A DNA stretch of 64,000 nt from DASRHK01 sp963776465 (GTDB lineage Bacteria > Pseudomonadota > Gammaproteobacteria > Nevskiales > Nevskiaceae): contig CAVZMV010000002.1 of NCBI GenBank assembly GCA_963776465.1, positions 744,001 to 808,000 on the forward strand. The letters are read 5' to 3'. Under the pieces are notes generated by a model. That model worked only from the letters and a program-made list of their open reading frames with translations, had not been told where the DNA came from and did no database searches. This document shows, piece by piece, positions 39,101 through 48,337 of this stretch. The position numbers and the translations under genes are program-made. Within the stretch, counting starts at the first letter, position 1. Every line of letters starts with the position of its first letter.

Positions 39101-39195
39101 GCCGCGGGAAGCTCCCGCGGGACCATCATGAATACGTCCATGTAGCCTGCGTATGCGACGTCCTGTCGCATACGCTCCCGCGGAAGCTTCCCGCG
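39101..39195. repeat. cluster of three hairpins
   Basis: Three palindromes lie between the cyclase and the antiporter. CCGCGGGA/TCCCGCGG is near 39102-39120. A perfect 11-base stem GCGTATGCGAC/GTCGCATACGC is at 39149-39175. GCGGAAGCTTCCCGC is near 39179-39194. The first and third share the GCGGGAAGCT core in opposite orientation, flanking the middle one. It may be an extragenic repeat element or a terminator. There is no T-tract. Confidence 0.5.
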
Positions 39196-39224
39196 TCCCT
39201 CCATTTCCGTGCATTCTTCGCGAC

Positions 39225-40934
39225 ATGGAGTTCACCAACCAGCTGATCCTGCTGGCAGGCGTCTTGTTCCTGACCAGCATTCTCGCGAGCGTCGTCACGC
39301 CACGGCTCGGCGTGCCGTTGCTGCTGGTGTTCCTGGTCATCGGCATGCTTGCCGGCGAAGACGGCATCGGCGGCATCAAGTTCTCCGACTACAGCCTGGC
39401 CAACCTCGCAGGCACCGCAGCGCTGGCGGTGGTGCTGTTCGACGGCGGCATGCGTACGCACATCGAGGATTTCCGCGTCGGCCTGCGGCCGGCGCTGTCA
39501 CTGGCGATCCTCGGAACGCTGCTGACCGCCGCCATCGTTGGCGGCTTCGCCGCCTGGCTGCTGCACCTGACGCCGGCGGAAGGCATGCTGATCGGCGCCA
39601 TCGTCGCATCGACCGACGCCGCTGCGGTCTTCTCGCTGCTGCACAGCAACGCGGTCTCGCTGAACAAGCGCATCAGCTCGGTGCTGGAGATCGAGTCCGG
39701 CAGCAACGACCCGATGGCGGTGTTCCTGACGCTGGCGGTGCTCGGATACCTCATCGCGCCGCAGGAGTACACCTGGGCGCAGACCGCGATCCTGCTGATC
39801 GAGCAGCTGGGCATCGGCGCCCTGTTCGGGCTTGCGGGCGGGAGGCTGCTCGCGTACGCGCTCAATCGGCTCGAGCTCAGCGATTCGCTGTATCCGCTGC
39901 TGGCGCTGTTCAGCGGCTTGCTCATCTTCGGCTTGACCGCGCTGATCGGCGGCAGCGGCTTCCTGGCCGTGTACCTCGCCGGCCTGATCGTCGGCAATCG
40001 CAAGGTCCGCGCCTACGCCAGCATCCGCCGCTTCCACGACGGCATCGCCTGGATGAGCCAGATCGGCATGTTCGTGATCCTTGGCTTGCTGGTCACGCCG
40101 AGTCGACTGATCCCGGTGGCCGTACCGGGGTTGCTGATCTCCGCCGTGCTGATCCTCGTCGCGCGGCCGCTATCGGTGTGGCTGTGCCTGCTGCCATTCC
40201 GTTTTCCGTGGCGCGAGCAGGCCTACGTGTCGTGGGTCGGCCTGCGCGGCTCGGTGCCGATCCTGCTGGCGACGTTCCCGTGGCTGGCGGGTGTGGAGCA
40301 CGCGGGCGTGTTCTTCAACATCGCCTTCTTCATCGTGCTGGTGTCGCTGGTGGTGCAGGGGTGGACCGTCGCGCCGGTGGCACGGCTGCTCGGCCTGCAG
40401 CTGCCGCAGCAGACCGCACTGGTGCATCGCGTCGACCTCGACCTGCCGGGTCAGCGGGGTTACGAGGTCGTGAGCTACCGGCTGGAGCCCAACAGCTCGC
40501 TGATCGGGATGAAGCCCAAGAACCTGGCGCTGACCGACACCTCACGCGTGATCTGCGTCGCGCGCCATGGCCACGTGCTGCGCTACAAGGATTGGGGCGC
40601 CCTGCGTGCCGGCGACTACGTGTCGCTGCTCGCCGAGCAGGATGAGCTGCCGGAGCTCGACGAGCTCTTCAAGTCCACGGCCAAGAAAGTCGAGGAGCAG
40701 CTGTTCTTCGGCGAGTTCCTGCTGGACCCGGCGGCGCCGGCCGAAGGCTTGCGCGAGGCCTACGGCACCGACCTGCCGGAGAGCGCGGCCGGCAAGACCG
40801 TGGCGCAGTTCCTGACCGAGGTGCTGCCGCGTCCGGTCGTCGGCGACAAGCTCAAGCTCGGCGAGATGGAGCTCGTTGTGAAGAAAATGGAAGGCGAGCA
40901 GGTGTCGGAGATCGGCTTGCGGCTGCCGCACTGA
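39225..40934 (+). CDS. NhaP2/CvrA-type cation:proton antiporter
   Basis: A 569-residue membrane protein. About twelve transmembrane helices form a CPA1 antiporter domain (1-390) with the ion-binding region ESGSNDPMAVFLT and the preceding ASTDAAAVFSLL. It is followed by a RCK-C/TrkA-C-like regulatory domain (about 400-480) and a CorC/HlyC-like C-terminal domain (about 485-569). This three-part layout is that of K+/H+ antiporter NhaP2 (CvrA), used for cytoplasmic potassium and volume control. Confidence 0.92.
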   Translation: MEFTNQLILLAGVLFLTSILASVVTPRLGVPLLLVFLVIGMLAGEDGIGGIKFSDYSLANLAGTAALAVVLFDGGMRTHIEDFRVGLRPALSLAILGTLLTAAIVGGFAAWLLHLTPAEGMLIGAIVASTDAAAVFSLLHSNAVSLNKRISSVLEIESGSNDPMAVFLTLAVLGYLIAPQEYTWAQTAILLIEQLGIGALFGLAGGRLLAYALNRLELSDSLYPLLALFSGLLIFGLTALIGGSGFLAVYLAGLIVGNRKVRAYASIRRFHDGIAWMSQIGMFVILGLLVTPSRLIPVAVPGLLISAVLILVARPLSVWLCLLPFRFPWREQAYVSWVGLRGSVPILLATFPWLAGVEHAGVFFNIAFFIVLVSLVVQGWTVAPVARLLGLQLPQQTALVHRVDLDLPGQRGYEVVSYRLEPNSSLIGMKPKNLALTDTSRVICVARHGHVLRYKDWGALRAGDYVSLLAEQDELPELDELFKSTAKKVEEQLFFGEFLLDPAAPAEGLREAYGTDLPESAAGKTVAQFLTEVLPRPVVGDKLKLGEMELVVKKMEGEQVSEIGLRLPH

Positions 40935-41104
40935 TCAGGGCGGTAGAGCTGGCCGACGCCGGCGCCACCGTTGCGCAGCAGGAACGTGCCGTCAGTGAGC
41001 GCGGCGCCGACCGTCGAGGTCTGCAGGCTGGAGCCGCTGGCAAAGGGTCCGGCATTGGACAACGCGCGGGTGACCGGATTGCCGAGTCGAACGATGAAGC
41101 TCAT
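40935..41104 (-). other. possible gene remnant between nhaP2 and arnD
   Basis: The 268-base space between the antiporter and arnD holds a minus-strand reading frame starting MSFIVRLGNPVTRALSNAGP at 41104. A GGGGGGAA ribosome-binding-like sequence lies five bases upstream. About 56 residues look protein-like (Gly/Ala/Thr-rich, TSTVGAALTDGTFLLRNGG), but there is no stop until 40760, inside the antiporter gene. No family is recognised. It may be a decayed gene end or chance. Confidence 0.25.
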
Positions 41105-41202
41105 GGGATTCCCCCCGGAGTCGCAGGCGTGATTGGGCGGGGCCTGCGGACGCAGAGTGCCTCGGCCGCAGCGCCGCTGTCAGTCGAAGGCGTTCGGGAA
41201 AT

Positions 41203-42120
41203 TCAGCTTAAGGGCTGATCGATCGCTGCGCCGTGCAGCGCCAGCGTGCCGGAGCGCCCGGGGATTTCCCCCATGGCCACGGCACACGCGGGCAATGTCG
41301 CCAGGTCGAGCGTCGACAACAGACTTTCGGTGGAAACCAGCTCGTAGCCTTGGGCTTTCCAGCCCACGAGCAGCCGCTCGAACGTCGGTAGCCATTTCAT
41401 GCCTTCGAGCTCGGCGTGCAACGTGTAGACGTGGCCAGTCGGCAGCGCCGTGGTTGTGAGCTGCAGAACATGCTCGTGTACGTTGTCCGGCGTTCGGCCG
41501 TCGACGCCGATCAGTTCGTCGAGCGTCGGCAAGGTCGACGGCAGCTGCGGCACTTCGACGCGCTTGCCGGCGACGATCGGGATGAACGGATGCGTCCCGC
41601 GGCCATCGGAGGCATAGCGGAATCCAAACTCGGCCTCGAGCTGATACGCAGCATCGTTCATCTGCCAGCCGGCGGCGCCGAGCGTGAGCGGTGGCGTGCC
41701 AAACACCGACTTGAACGCGTCGACCGCCTTCTGCATTTCGGCGCGCGTCCACTTCGCATCCGCGTGCGCGACGCCGTCCTGCCACTTCACGTGATCGTAG
41801 GTGTGGATGCCGACTTCGAAGCCGGCATCGCGCACTGCGCGCATCTCGCCGGCGCACTTGCGGGCGATGTCCGGTCCGGGCAAGAGCGTCCCGTAGAGCA
41901 GCGTCTTGACGCCGTAATGCTCGACCACGGAAGTGCGCGACACCTTCTTCATGAAGCCGGGGCGGAACACGCGCTTGATTGCGCGGCCGGTGTGGTCAGG
42001 GCCCAGGGAGAACAGGAACGTGGCGCCGGCGCCGTGGCGCCGCAGCGTCTCCACCATCGCCGGCACGCCTTCGCGCGTTCCGCGATAGGTGTCGACGTCG
42101 ATTTTCAGCGCGAGCTTCAC
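41203..42120 (-). CDS. arnD: ArnD, Ara4FN-undecaprenyl phosphate deformylase
   Basis: A 305-residue NodB-type polysaccharide deacetylase. It begins LALKIDVDTYRGTREGVP, the ArnD signature with the metal-binding Asp, and continues with FLFSLGPDHTGRA and GIHTYDHVKWQD with the metal-ligand His. It removes the formyl group from undecaprenyl-phosphate-L-Ara4FN on the cytoplasmic side. The start is GTG at 42120, ten bases after the arnA decarboxylase stop. Last gene of the operon. Confidence 0.94.
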   Translation of the reverse strand: MKLALKIDVDTYRGTREGVPAMVETLRRHGAGATFLFSLGPDHTGRAIKRVFRPGFMKKVSRTSVVEHYGVKTLLYGTLLPGPDIARKCAGEMRAVRDAGFEVGIHTYDHVKWQDGVAHADAKWTRAEMQKAVDAFKSVFGTPPLTLGAAGWQMNDAAYQLEAEFGFRYASDGRGTHPFIPIVAGKRVEVPQLPSTLPTLDELIGVDGRTPDNVHEHVLQLTTTALPTGHVYTLHAELEGMKWLPTFERLLVGWKAQGYELVSTESLLSTLDLATLPACAVAMGEIPGRSGTLALHGAAIDQPLS

Positions 42121-42130
42121 GAAAGCCGCG

Positions 42131-43179
42131 TCAGGCCACCAGCTCTCTCGCGTCTGCCACGTGCGTCCGGTAGGCCTCGAAGATCCCGCGCAGGGCGTCC
42201 GGCATCGACACCTGCGGCTTCCAGTTCAGGTCGCTCATGGTGTTGGTGATCTTCGGCACGCGGTTCTGCACGTCCTGGTAGCCCTTGCCGTAGTACTCGG
42301 CCGACGTGGTTTCGACCAGCTTCACCTTGGCGGCGTTGTCCCGGTACTCCGGGTAGCTTTGCGGCAAGCTTGAGCATCATCTGGGCCAGCTCGCTTGACG
42401 GAGAAGTTGTTGGCCGGGTTGCCGATGTTGTAGATCTGGCCGCTGGCCATGCCGCCGCGGTTCTCGATGATCTTCATCAGCGCGTCGATGCCGTCGTCGA
42501 TGTAGGTGAAGGCGCGCTTCTGGCGGCCGCCGTCGACCAGCTTGATCGGCTCGCCGCGCACGATGTGGCCGAGGAACTGAGTGATCACGCGCGAGCTGCC
42601 TTCCTTGGCGGTGTGCAGGTTGTCCAGGCCCGCGCCGATCCAGTTGAACGGGCGGAACAGGGTGTAGTCGAGGTTCTCCATCTGGCCGTAGCCGTGGATC
42701 ACGCGATCCATCAGCTGCTTGGAGCAGGCGTAGATCCAGCGCGGCTTGTTGATCGGGCCGTAGACCAGCTCCGAGCGCTCCGGGTCGAACTCGGCATCGG
42801 GGCACATGCCGTAGACCTCGGAGGTCGACGGCCACAGCAGGCGCTTGCCGTGCTTGACGCAGGCCCGCACGATCGGCAGGTTCGCCTCGAAGTCGAGCTC
42901 GAACACGCGCAGCGGCTCCTTGACGTACTTGGCCGGGGTCGCGATCGCCACCAGCGGCAGGACCACGTCGCACTTGCGGATGTGGTACTCGATCCACTCC
43001 TTGTTGATGGTGATGTCGCCTTCGAAGAAGTGGAAGCGCGGCTTGTCGAGCACGTCGGCGATGCGGTCCGTCGCCATGTCCATGCCGAACACCTCCCAGT
43101 CGGTGGCGTCCAGGATGCGCTTGGAGAGGTGATGGCCGATGAAGCCGTTGACGCCGAGGATCAGGATTTTCTTCTTCAT
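42131..43179 (-). CDS. arnA: ArnA decarboxylase domain as a separate gene (two frameshifts)
   Basis: This equals the C-terminal half of E. coli ArnA: an SDR-type UDP-glucuronate 4-oxidase/decarboxylase with the NAD loop GVNGFIGHHLSKR, SEVYGMC, and the catalytic Tyr/Lys region RWIYACSKQLMDR. After FSV the frame is broken twice by single extra bases at 42393 and 42362 (plus-strand positions). Removing both restores ELAQMMLKLAQSYPEYRDN and the conserved end TTSAEYYGKGYQDVQNRVP, giving 348 residues, the normal length. It makes UDP-4-keto-arabinose. Confidence 0.88.
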
Positions 43180-43183
43180 TGCT

Positions 43184-44130
43184 TTAGGGGGCCTTGGTCG
43201 CTTTCAGCGGGGCGTCACGCACCGGGATGCTTCGGTTTCCGAAGCGGCCAACGAAACTGGCGGCATCGAGCGGCTCGCCTGCAAGCTCCGCGGAGCCGAT
43301 GCGCAGCAGGCGCTGATCGCCGCAGCGCGCCAGGAGCTCGGAGCCCTCGACGAACAGCGAGGGCGGACCCTCGGATTCGCGCGTCAACAGCTGCGTGCGC
43401 CAGACGGTCAGCCGGCCGATCGGCAGGTCCGAGAACGCGCCGGGGTAGGGATGCGTCACCGCGCGCACCAGGTTGTGGACCTCGGCGGCCGGATGCGACC
43501 ACGGGATGCGTCCGTCCTCGGGCTTGCGGCCGCCGAAGTACGAGCCCTTCTTCAGGTCCATCTCCTTGTGCTTGGCCACGCCCGCCAGCAGCGGCGGCAG
43601 CGTCCGGTGCAGCACGACCTCCGCGGCGACGACGACCTTGTCGAACACCTCGCGCGCCGTGTCGTCGGGCAGGATGGGCACGGACATCTGATCGACAAGC
43701 CGGCCAGCGTCGGGCTTCTCCACCATCTCGTGCAGCTGGCGCCGGTTTCCTTCTCGCCTTTGATGATCGCCCAGTTGATCGGCACGCGGCCGCGATATTT
43801 CGGCAACAGGGAGCCGTGCATGTTGTAGGCGCCGCCCTTGGCCAGGGCCAGCACCGCCGGCTTCAGCATGTGCCGGTAATAGAACGAGAAGATGAACTCG
43901 GGCTTGGCTGCGGAGATCTTGGCGAACGCCTTGGGCTCGTGCGGCTCCGTCGGCGCGATCACCGGGATCGCGTGCTCCTTGGCCAGCGCCCGGACGCTGG
44001 AGAACCAGATGTTCTCGCCGGGCGCGTCCTCGTGCGTCACCACCAGCTTGACCTCGATGCCGTGCGCGAGCAGCACCGACAGGCAGCGCACGCCGACGTT
44101 GTGGTACGCGAACACCACCGCTGTCGTCAC
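43184..44130 (-). CDS. arnA: ArnA formyltransferase domain as a separate gene (one frameshift)
   Basis: This equals the N-terminal half of ArnA, UDP-L-Ara4N formyltransferase: VVFAYHNVGVRCLSVLL, NMHGSLLPKYRGRVPINWAI with the catalytic Asn-His region, and later LPDDTAREVFDKVVVAAE. One base is missing near 43734/43735. Restoring it joins KGEKETGAS to LHEMVEKPDAGRLVDQ, giving 315 residues. The start is GTG at 44130, overlapping the arnC stop by 3 bases. Uncorrected translation ends after about 193 residues. Confidence 0.88.
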
Positions 44131-45080
44131 GACGCAGCCTCCTCGTTCTGCAGCACGGCGGCGATGAGATACCGCGGGCGGGCACGCACCTCCTGGTAGA
44201 TGCGGCCGACGTACTCGCCGAGGAGGCCGATGCCGAACAGGGCGATGCCGATGAGCAGGAAGGCGATGCCGAACAGCGTGAACAGGCCCTCGGCCTCCGG
44301 GCCGACGATCAGGCGGCGGATCGCCAGGTAGACCACCAGGAACGCCGATAGCGTGGAGATCAGCATCCCCGACATCGAGACCAGCTGCAGCGGCACGACC
44401 GAGAAGCCGGTCACGAGGTCGAAGTTGAGGCGGATCAGCTTGTAGAGCGAGTACTTCGACTGCCCGGCGGCGCGCTCCTCGTGCTTGACGTCGATCTCGG
44501 TGGGATGCTGCGAGTAGGTGTAGGCCAGCGCCGGGATGAAGGTGTTCATCTCCTGGCACTGGTTGATGGCGTCGACGATGCGGCGGCTGTAGGCGCGCAG
44601 CATGCAGCCCTGGTCGGTCATCTTGATCGACGTGGTCTTCTCGCGGACGCGGTTGATCATGCGCGACGCATACGTGCGGAACATCGAGTCCTGGCGCTTC
44701 TCGCGGATCGAGCCGACGTAGTCGTGGCCCTCGTCCATCTTCGCCATGAACTTGCCGATCTCCTCGGGCGGATTCTGCAGGTCGGCGTCGAGCGTGACCA
44801 CGCGCTCGCCGCGGGCGTGCTCGAAGCCCGCGAGGATCGCCCGGTGCTGGCCGAAGTTGCCGTTGAACATGATCACGCGCGTCACGTCCGGGCGGCTGCG
44901 GAACTGGTCGCGAGAGCAGCTCGGCCGAGCGGTCGCGGCAGCCGTCGTTCACGAACACGATCTCGTAGCGCAGGCCAGTGCATCCAGCGCCGGATACAGG
45001 CGCGCGAACAGCGTCGCCAGGACCGCCTCCTCGTTGTAGACCGGGATGACCACCGACAGCTGGACGTTGTTCGGCTGCAT
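44127..45080 (-). CDS. arnC: ArnC, undecaprenyl-phosphate Ara4FN transferase (two indels)
   Basis: A 317-residue GT2 membrane glycosyltransferase once two indels are corrected. It begins MQPNNVQLSVVIPVYNEEAV. A base is missing in the CC near 44975, and an extra base lies at 44913. Between them the conserved YEIVFVNDGCRDRSAELL is in a different frame. The main body has TLDADLQNPPEEI, MTDQGCMLRAYSR, and two C-terminal membrane helices. Uncorrected translation stops after 43 residues. It moves Ara4FN from UDP to undecaprenyl phosphate. Confidence 0.86.
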
Positions 45081-45083
45081 GCT

Positions 45084-46220
45084 CTAGGCCGCCGCCTTCA
45101 TCGCCGGGCGCAGCACGGCGTTGACGGTGTCGCACACGCGCTGGACGTCGGCGCTGTACATCTCGGCGAAGAGCGGCAGGGTCACCGTCGAGCGGCCGAT
45201 CCTTTCGGCGTGCGGGAAATCCCCTTCCTGGAATCCGCGGGCGCGGTAGAGCTTGAACAGGTGCATGGCCGGGTAGTGCACGCCCACGCCGATGCCGCGG
45301 TCCTTCATCTGCGCGATGAACTCGCCGCGGGTGATCTTGAGCTTCTCCAGCGGCAAGAGCGGCTGGAACATGTGCCAGTTGCACTGGCTGAAATCCTTCG
45401 GCGGCAGCTCGCAGCCGAGCGTGCGCGAGAAGCGGCGGAAGTATTCCTGCGCCAGCTCGCGACGCCGGGCAGTGACCGCCTCGAGCCGGCGCAGCTGGTG
45501 CACGCCGATCACGGCGGCGATGTCGGTCAGGTTCGACTTGCCGCCCAGCACGTCCACGTCCATGCCGCCGTCGGGGAAGCGCGTCACGCCCTGCAGCCGC
45601 AGCTTCTCGAACAGCTGCGCCTCGGCCTCGGTGTTCATCACCAGGCAGCCGCCCTCGCCGGTGGTGATGTTCTTGTTGGCGTGGAAGCTGAACGAGACGA
45701 GGTCGCCGAACGTGCCGATCTCCTTGCCTTTCCAGTTGGCGCCGATCGACTGCGCCGCATCCTCGATCACGCGCAGCTTGTGCTTGGCGGCGATGGCGTA
45801 GAGCCGGTCGCGGTCGACCGGCAACCCGCACAGGTCCACCGGCATGATGGCTTTGGTGCGCGGCGTGATGTTGTCTTCGACCAGGTTCAGGTCGATGTTG
45901 CGCGTCACCGGGTCGACGTCGACGAAGACTGGCGTGGCGCCGACGGTGAGCACCACATTCGCCGTAGCCACCCAGGAGAGCGGCGTGGTGATGACCTCGT
46001 CGCCCTTGCCGATGCCGCACAGCTTCAGCGCCAGCTCCAGCGCCGCGGTGGCGGAGTTCAGCACCCGCACCGGCCGGCCGGCGCAGCGCTTGGACAGCGC
46101 GGCCTCCAGCTCCTTGACCTTCGGGCCGCTGGTGATCCAGCCGGAGCGCAGCACCGCCGCGACGTCGGCGATGGTCGCCTCGTCGATCGAGGGTCGCGTG
46201 AATGGCAGGAATTCGGCCAT
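45084..46220 (-). CDS. arnB: ArnB, UDP-Ara4O aminotransferase
   Basis: A 378-residue PLP aminotransferase of the DegT/ArnB family: FLPFTRPSIDEATIADV start, WVATANVVLTVGATPVFVDVD, the catalytic lysine in SFHANKNITTGEGG, and NWHMFQPLLP. It transfers an amino group from glutamate to UDP-4-keto-arabinose. No frameshift. TAAAAT lies five bases before the ATG, inside the end of arnE, so an internal leaderless promoter is possible. The stop is 3 bases before arnC. Confidence 0.95.
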   Translation of the reverse strand: MAEFLPFTRPSIDEATIADVAAVLRSGWITSGPKVKELEAALSKRCAGRPVRVLNSATAALELALKLCGIGKGDEVITTPLSWVATANVVLTVGATPVFVDVDPVTRNIDLNLVEDNITPRTKAIMPVDLCGLPVDRDRLYAIAAKHKLRVIEDAAQSIGANWKGKEIGTFGDLVSFSFHANKNITTGEGGCLVMNTEAEAQLFEKLRLQGVTRFPDGGMDVDVLGGKSNLTDIAAVIGVHQLRRLEAVTARRRELAQEYFRRFSRTLGCELPPKDFSQCNWHMFQPLLPLEKLKITRGEFIAQMKDRGIGVGVHYPAMHLFKLYRARGFQEGDFPHAERIGRSTVTLPLFAEMYSADVQRVCDTVNAVLRPAMKAAA

Positions 46221-46225
46221 CGGCG

Positions 46226-46231
46226 ATTTTA
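46226..46231 (-). promoter_or_regulatory. possible internal -10 box before arnB
   Basis: On the minus strand TAAAAT sits five bases before the arnB ATG and includes the arnE stop codon TAA. It fits the close -10/ATG pattern seen elsewhere in the window. arnB has no ribosome binding site, yet lies within an operon. Confidence 0.35.
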
Positions 46232-46600
46232 GCTTTTCGCGACGAGGTAGACGCCAACGATGATGAGGCCGATGCCGCCCATCTTCATCGCGGTCACCGC
46301 CTCGCCGAACAGCCACCAGCCGAAGAAGGCGTTGACCACGTAGCCCAGGGACAGCATCGGGTAGGCGATGCTCACCTCCACCCGCGACAGCGCCAGGATC
46401 CAGATGACGACGCTGATCGCGTAGCAGGTCAGGCCGCCGAAGATGTAAGGATTGGTGGCGACAGCAACGCCGATCGGCCGCACGTTGGCCATCGAGAACT
46501 CGAAGTGGCCGATCGAGCGGGTGCCGGCCTTGAGCAGCAACTGCGCCACGGCGTTGAGCAGGACGCCGGAAAGGATCAGCGCGAACTCGTTGGTCTTCAT
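46229..46600 (-). CDS. arnE: ArnE-like SMR flippase subunit
   Basis: A 123-residue four-helix SMR/EamA protein: MKTNEFALILSGVLLNAVAQLLLKAGTRS start, YIFGGLTCYAISVVIWILALS, and SIAYPMLSLGYVVNAFFGWWLFGE. It resembles the ArnE half of the ArnEF flippase, which turns undecaprenyl-phosphate-Ara4N to the periplasm. No arnF is present, so it may act as a homodimer or with a partner elsewhere. The start overlaps the arnT stop (ATGA). Confidence 0.85.
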   Translation of the reverse strand: MKTNEFALILSGVLLNAVAQLLLKAGTRSIGHFEFSMANVRPIGVAVATNPYIFGGLTCYAISVVIWILALSRVEVSIAYPMLSLGYVVNAFFGWWLFGEAVTAMKMGGIGLIIVGVYLVAKS

Positions 46601-48231
46601 GGCTTGCGGAAGGCGGCGTGGCGATGATGGATGGCGATGACTTCCATCGGCAAGCCGGCGTCCTGGAGCTCCTTCAAGGTCCCGGGCGAGGTGAAGGCGA
46701 CAGCCTTGCGCGCGGCGTTCCAGCGCTGCGGGAACTCCTTGACCGTGGGGATGAACCGCTCGGGCTCCATTTGCTCGCCCAGCGTCAGCTCGTCGGAGAA
46801 CTCCACCGGCATCAGGGTCCGACGCAGGTAGTACGGGAGCGTCTGGTCGTAGCCGCGGATCACGAAGAGCTCGGTGTCGTCGTCGATGAAGGGCGCCGCC
46901 TCGCTGGCGATGGTGCGCGCGGACTTGATCGGCGAGAACTCGTGGTAACCGCCGTTGATGAACTGCAGCGCCACCAGGCTTGCCGCCCCTAGCCAGAACG
47001 CGGAAGGAATTTTGCGGCCGACACTTGCGGCGCGCACGCAAGCCAGCGCGCCCAGGACGTAAGCGGCGGCGGCCGCCATCGCCCACGGCGCAAGGGCGAG
47101 ATTGATCTCCGCCGGTGTGTTCCGGGTGGACAGGAACCGCACGACGATCGGGGCGGCGAGGCCAATCGCTCCCCAGAGCGCCACCGAGAACCAGGCGTGT
47201 CGTTTCAGGATCTGCGCCGGGGCCTGCGCCAGGTACTGGCCGAGCAGCAGCCCCATCGCCGGGAACATCGGCAGGATGTAGCCCGGCAGCTTGGAGCCGG
47301 ACAGGCTGAAGAACAGGAACACGAACGCGACGTAGATCAGGAGCAGGCGACTGGCGAGTTGCGTCTCGCCGGTGGCGGTCCAGCCGAAGCGCAGGAACTG
47401 GGGCGCAAGCGTGGTCCAGGGCAGCAGGCCGCCGACCAGGATCGGCACGAAGTACCAGATCGCGCCCTCGCGATGGTGCTCGGTGGTCAGGTAGCGCTGG
47501 AAATGCTCGTGGATGAAGAAGAAGTGCGCGAACTCCGGGTTGCGCATCGACACCAGCACGAACCACGGTGCGGTGAGGGCGAAGAAGAGGGTGAGGCCGA
47601 CGATCCATTCCATCCGCCGCCACATCAGCCACTGCCGGCAGATCAGGCTGTAGAGCACCAGCACGGCGCCCGGGATCAGGATGCCGATCAGGCCCTTGGA
47701 CAAGGTCGCGCCGGCCATCGACGCCCAGACCGTCCACATCCAGCGCCGTCGCGCAGCGTCGGTCGCCCGCGGGTCCTGGGCCAGCAGGAATCCGCAGAGC
47801 GCGGCGGTCAGGAAGAAGGACACGCCCATGTCCAGCGTGACGACGTGGCCGACGGACATCCACCAGGTCATGCTGATGGTGGTGATCGCGGCGAGCGCGC
47901 CGGCAGCCTCGCCCCACAGCTTTCGTCCGGTGAACCAGACGGCGACGACGCCCAGGAATCCGGTGAGCGCGGTGAACAGCCGCGCCGCGAACTCGCCCAG
48001 GCCGAAGACGCTGAACGAAATAGCCGACGCCCAGTACTGCAGCGGCGGCTTCTCGAAATACTTCAGGCCATCCAGGCGCGGGGTGACCCAGTCGCCGCTG
48101 GCGAGCATCTCGCGGGAGATCTCCGAATAGCGCCCCTCGTCGGGATGCGCAAGGTCGCGGTAGCCCAGGGGCCCGAACCAGATCAGCGCCGCGGCGAGCC
48201 AACAGAGCAGGGTCGTCCGGGTGGGGTTCAA
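46597..48231 (-). CDS. arnT: ArnT, lipid A 4-amino-4-deoxy-L-arabinosyltransferase
   Basis: A 544-residue GT83 membrane enzyme. The first periplasmic loop has the signature HPDEGRYSEISREMLASGDW (near residues 29-48), then GLKYFEKPPLQYWASA. About a dozen membrane helices and a C-terminal periplasmic domain follow. It moves Ara4N from undecaprenyl phosphate to lipid A phosphates, which lowers negative charge and gives polymyxin resistance. The start is TTG at 48231 with GGAA upstream. It is the first gene of the operon; the divergent promoter region holds TATCAT at 48262. Confidence 0.95.
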   Translation of the reverse strand: MNPTRTTLLCWLAAALIWFGPLGYRDLAHPDEGRYSEISREMLASGDWVTPRLDGLKYFEKPPLQYWASAISFSVFGLGEFAARLFTALTGFLGVVAVWFTGRKLWGEAAGALAAITTISMTWWMSVGHVVTLDMGVSFFLTAALCGFLLAQDPRATDAARRRWMWTVWASMAGATLSKGLIGILIPGAVLVLYSLICRQWLMWRRMEWIVGLTLFFALTAPWFVLVSMRNPEFAHFFFIHEHFQRYLTTEHHREGAIWYFVPILVGGLLPWTTLAPQFLRFGWTATGETQLASRLLLIYVAFVFLFFSLSGSKLPGYILPMFPAMGLLLGQYLAQAPAQILKRHAWFSVALWGAIGLAAPIVVRFLSTRNTPAEINLALAPWAMAAAAAYVLGALACVRAASVGRKIPSAFWLGAASLVALQFINGGYHEFSPIKSARTIASEAAPFIDDDTELFVIRGYDQTLPYYLRRTLMPVEFSDELTLGEQMEPERFIPTVKEFPQRWNAARKAVAFTSPGTLKELQDAGLPMEVIAIHHRHAAFRKP

Positions 48232-48261
48232 CGATCGGTTCCGTGAGGACGGGGCGCGCAG

Positions 48262-48302
48262 ATGATAGGGCCTGCGCCGCCGCCGTGCGAAGCGGCTAGA
48301 CT
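48262..48302. promoter_or_regulatory. divergent promoter region arnT / LolA-like gene
   Basis: TATCAT at 48262-48267 (minus) would start arnT transcripts with a leader of about 25 nt. TAGACT at 48297-48302 (plus) would start the LolA-like gene with a leader of about 30 nt, including AGGGAG at 48324-48329. Shared control of lipid A modification and the lipid-export cluster is possible. No direct PmrA-type repeat was recognised. Confidence 0.4.
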
Positions 48303-48337
48303 CTGTCGCGTCGCAATCAGCGCAGGGAGTGTTAACG

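Noticed and set aside
40935..41202. A complete gene between nhaP2 and arnD
   Set aside because: The only protein-like frame has no stop before entering the antiporter gene. Kept as a low-confidence remnant.
43552..46257. 901-codon minus-strand frame through the arn genes
   Set aside because: A patchwork: shadow of arnB, then correct-frame pieces of arnC and the ArnA formyltransferase brought together by the indels. Not a fusion gene.
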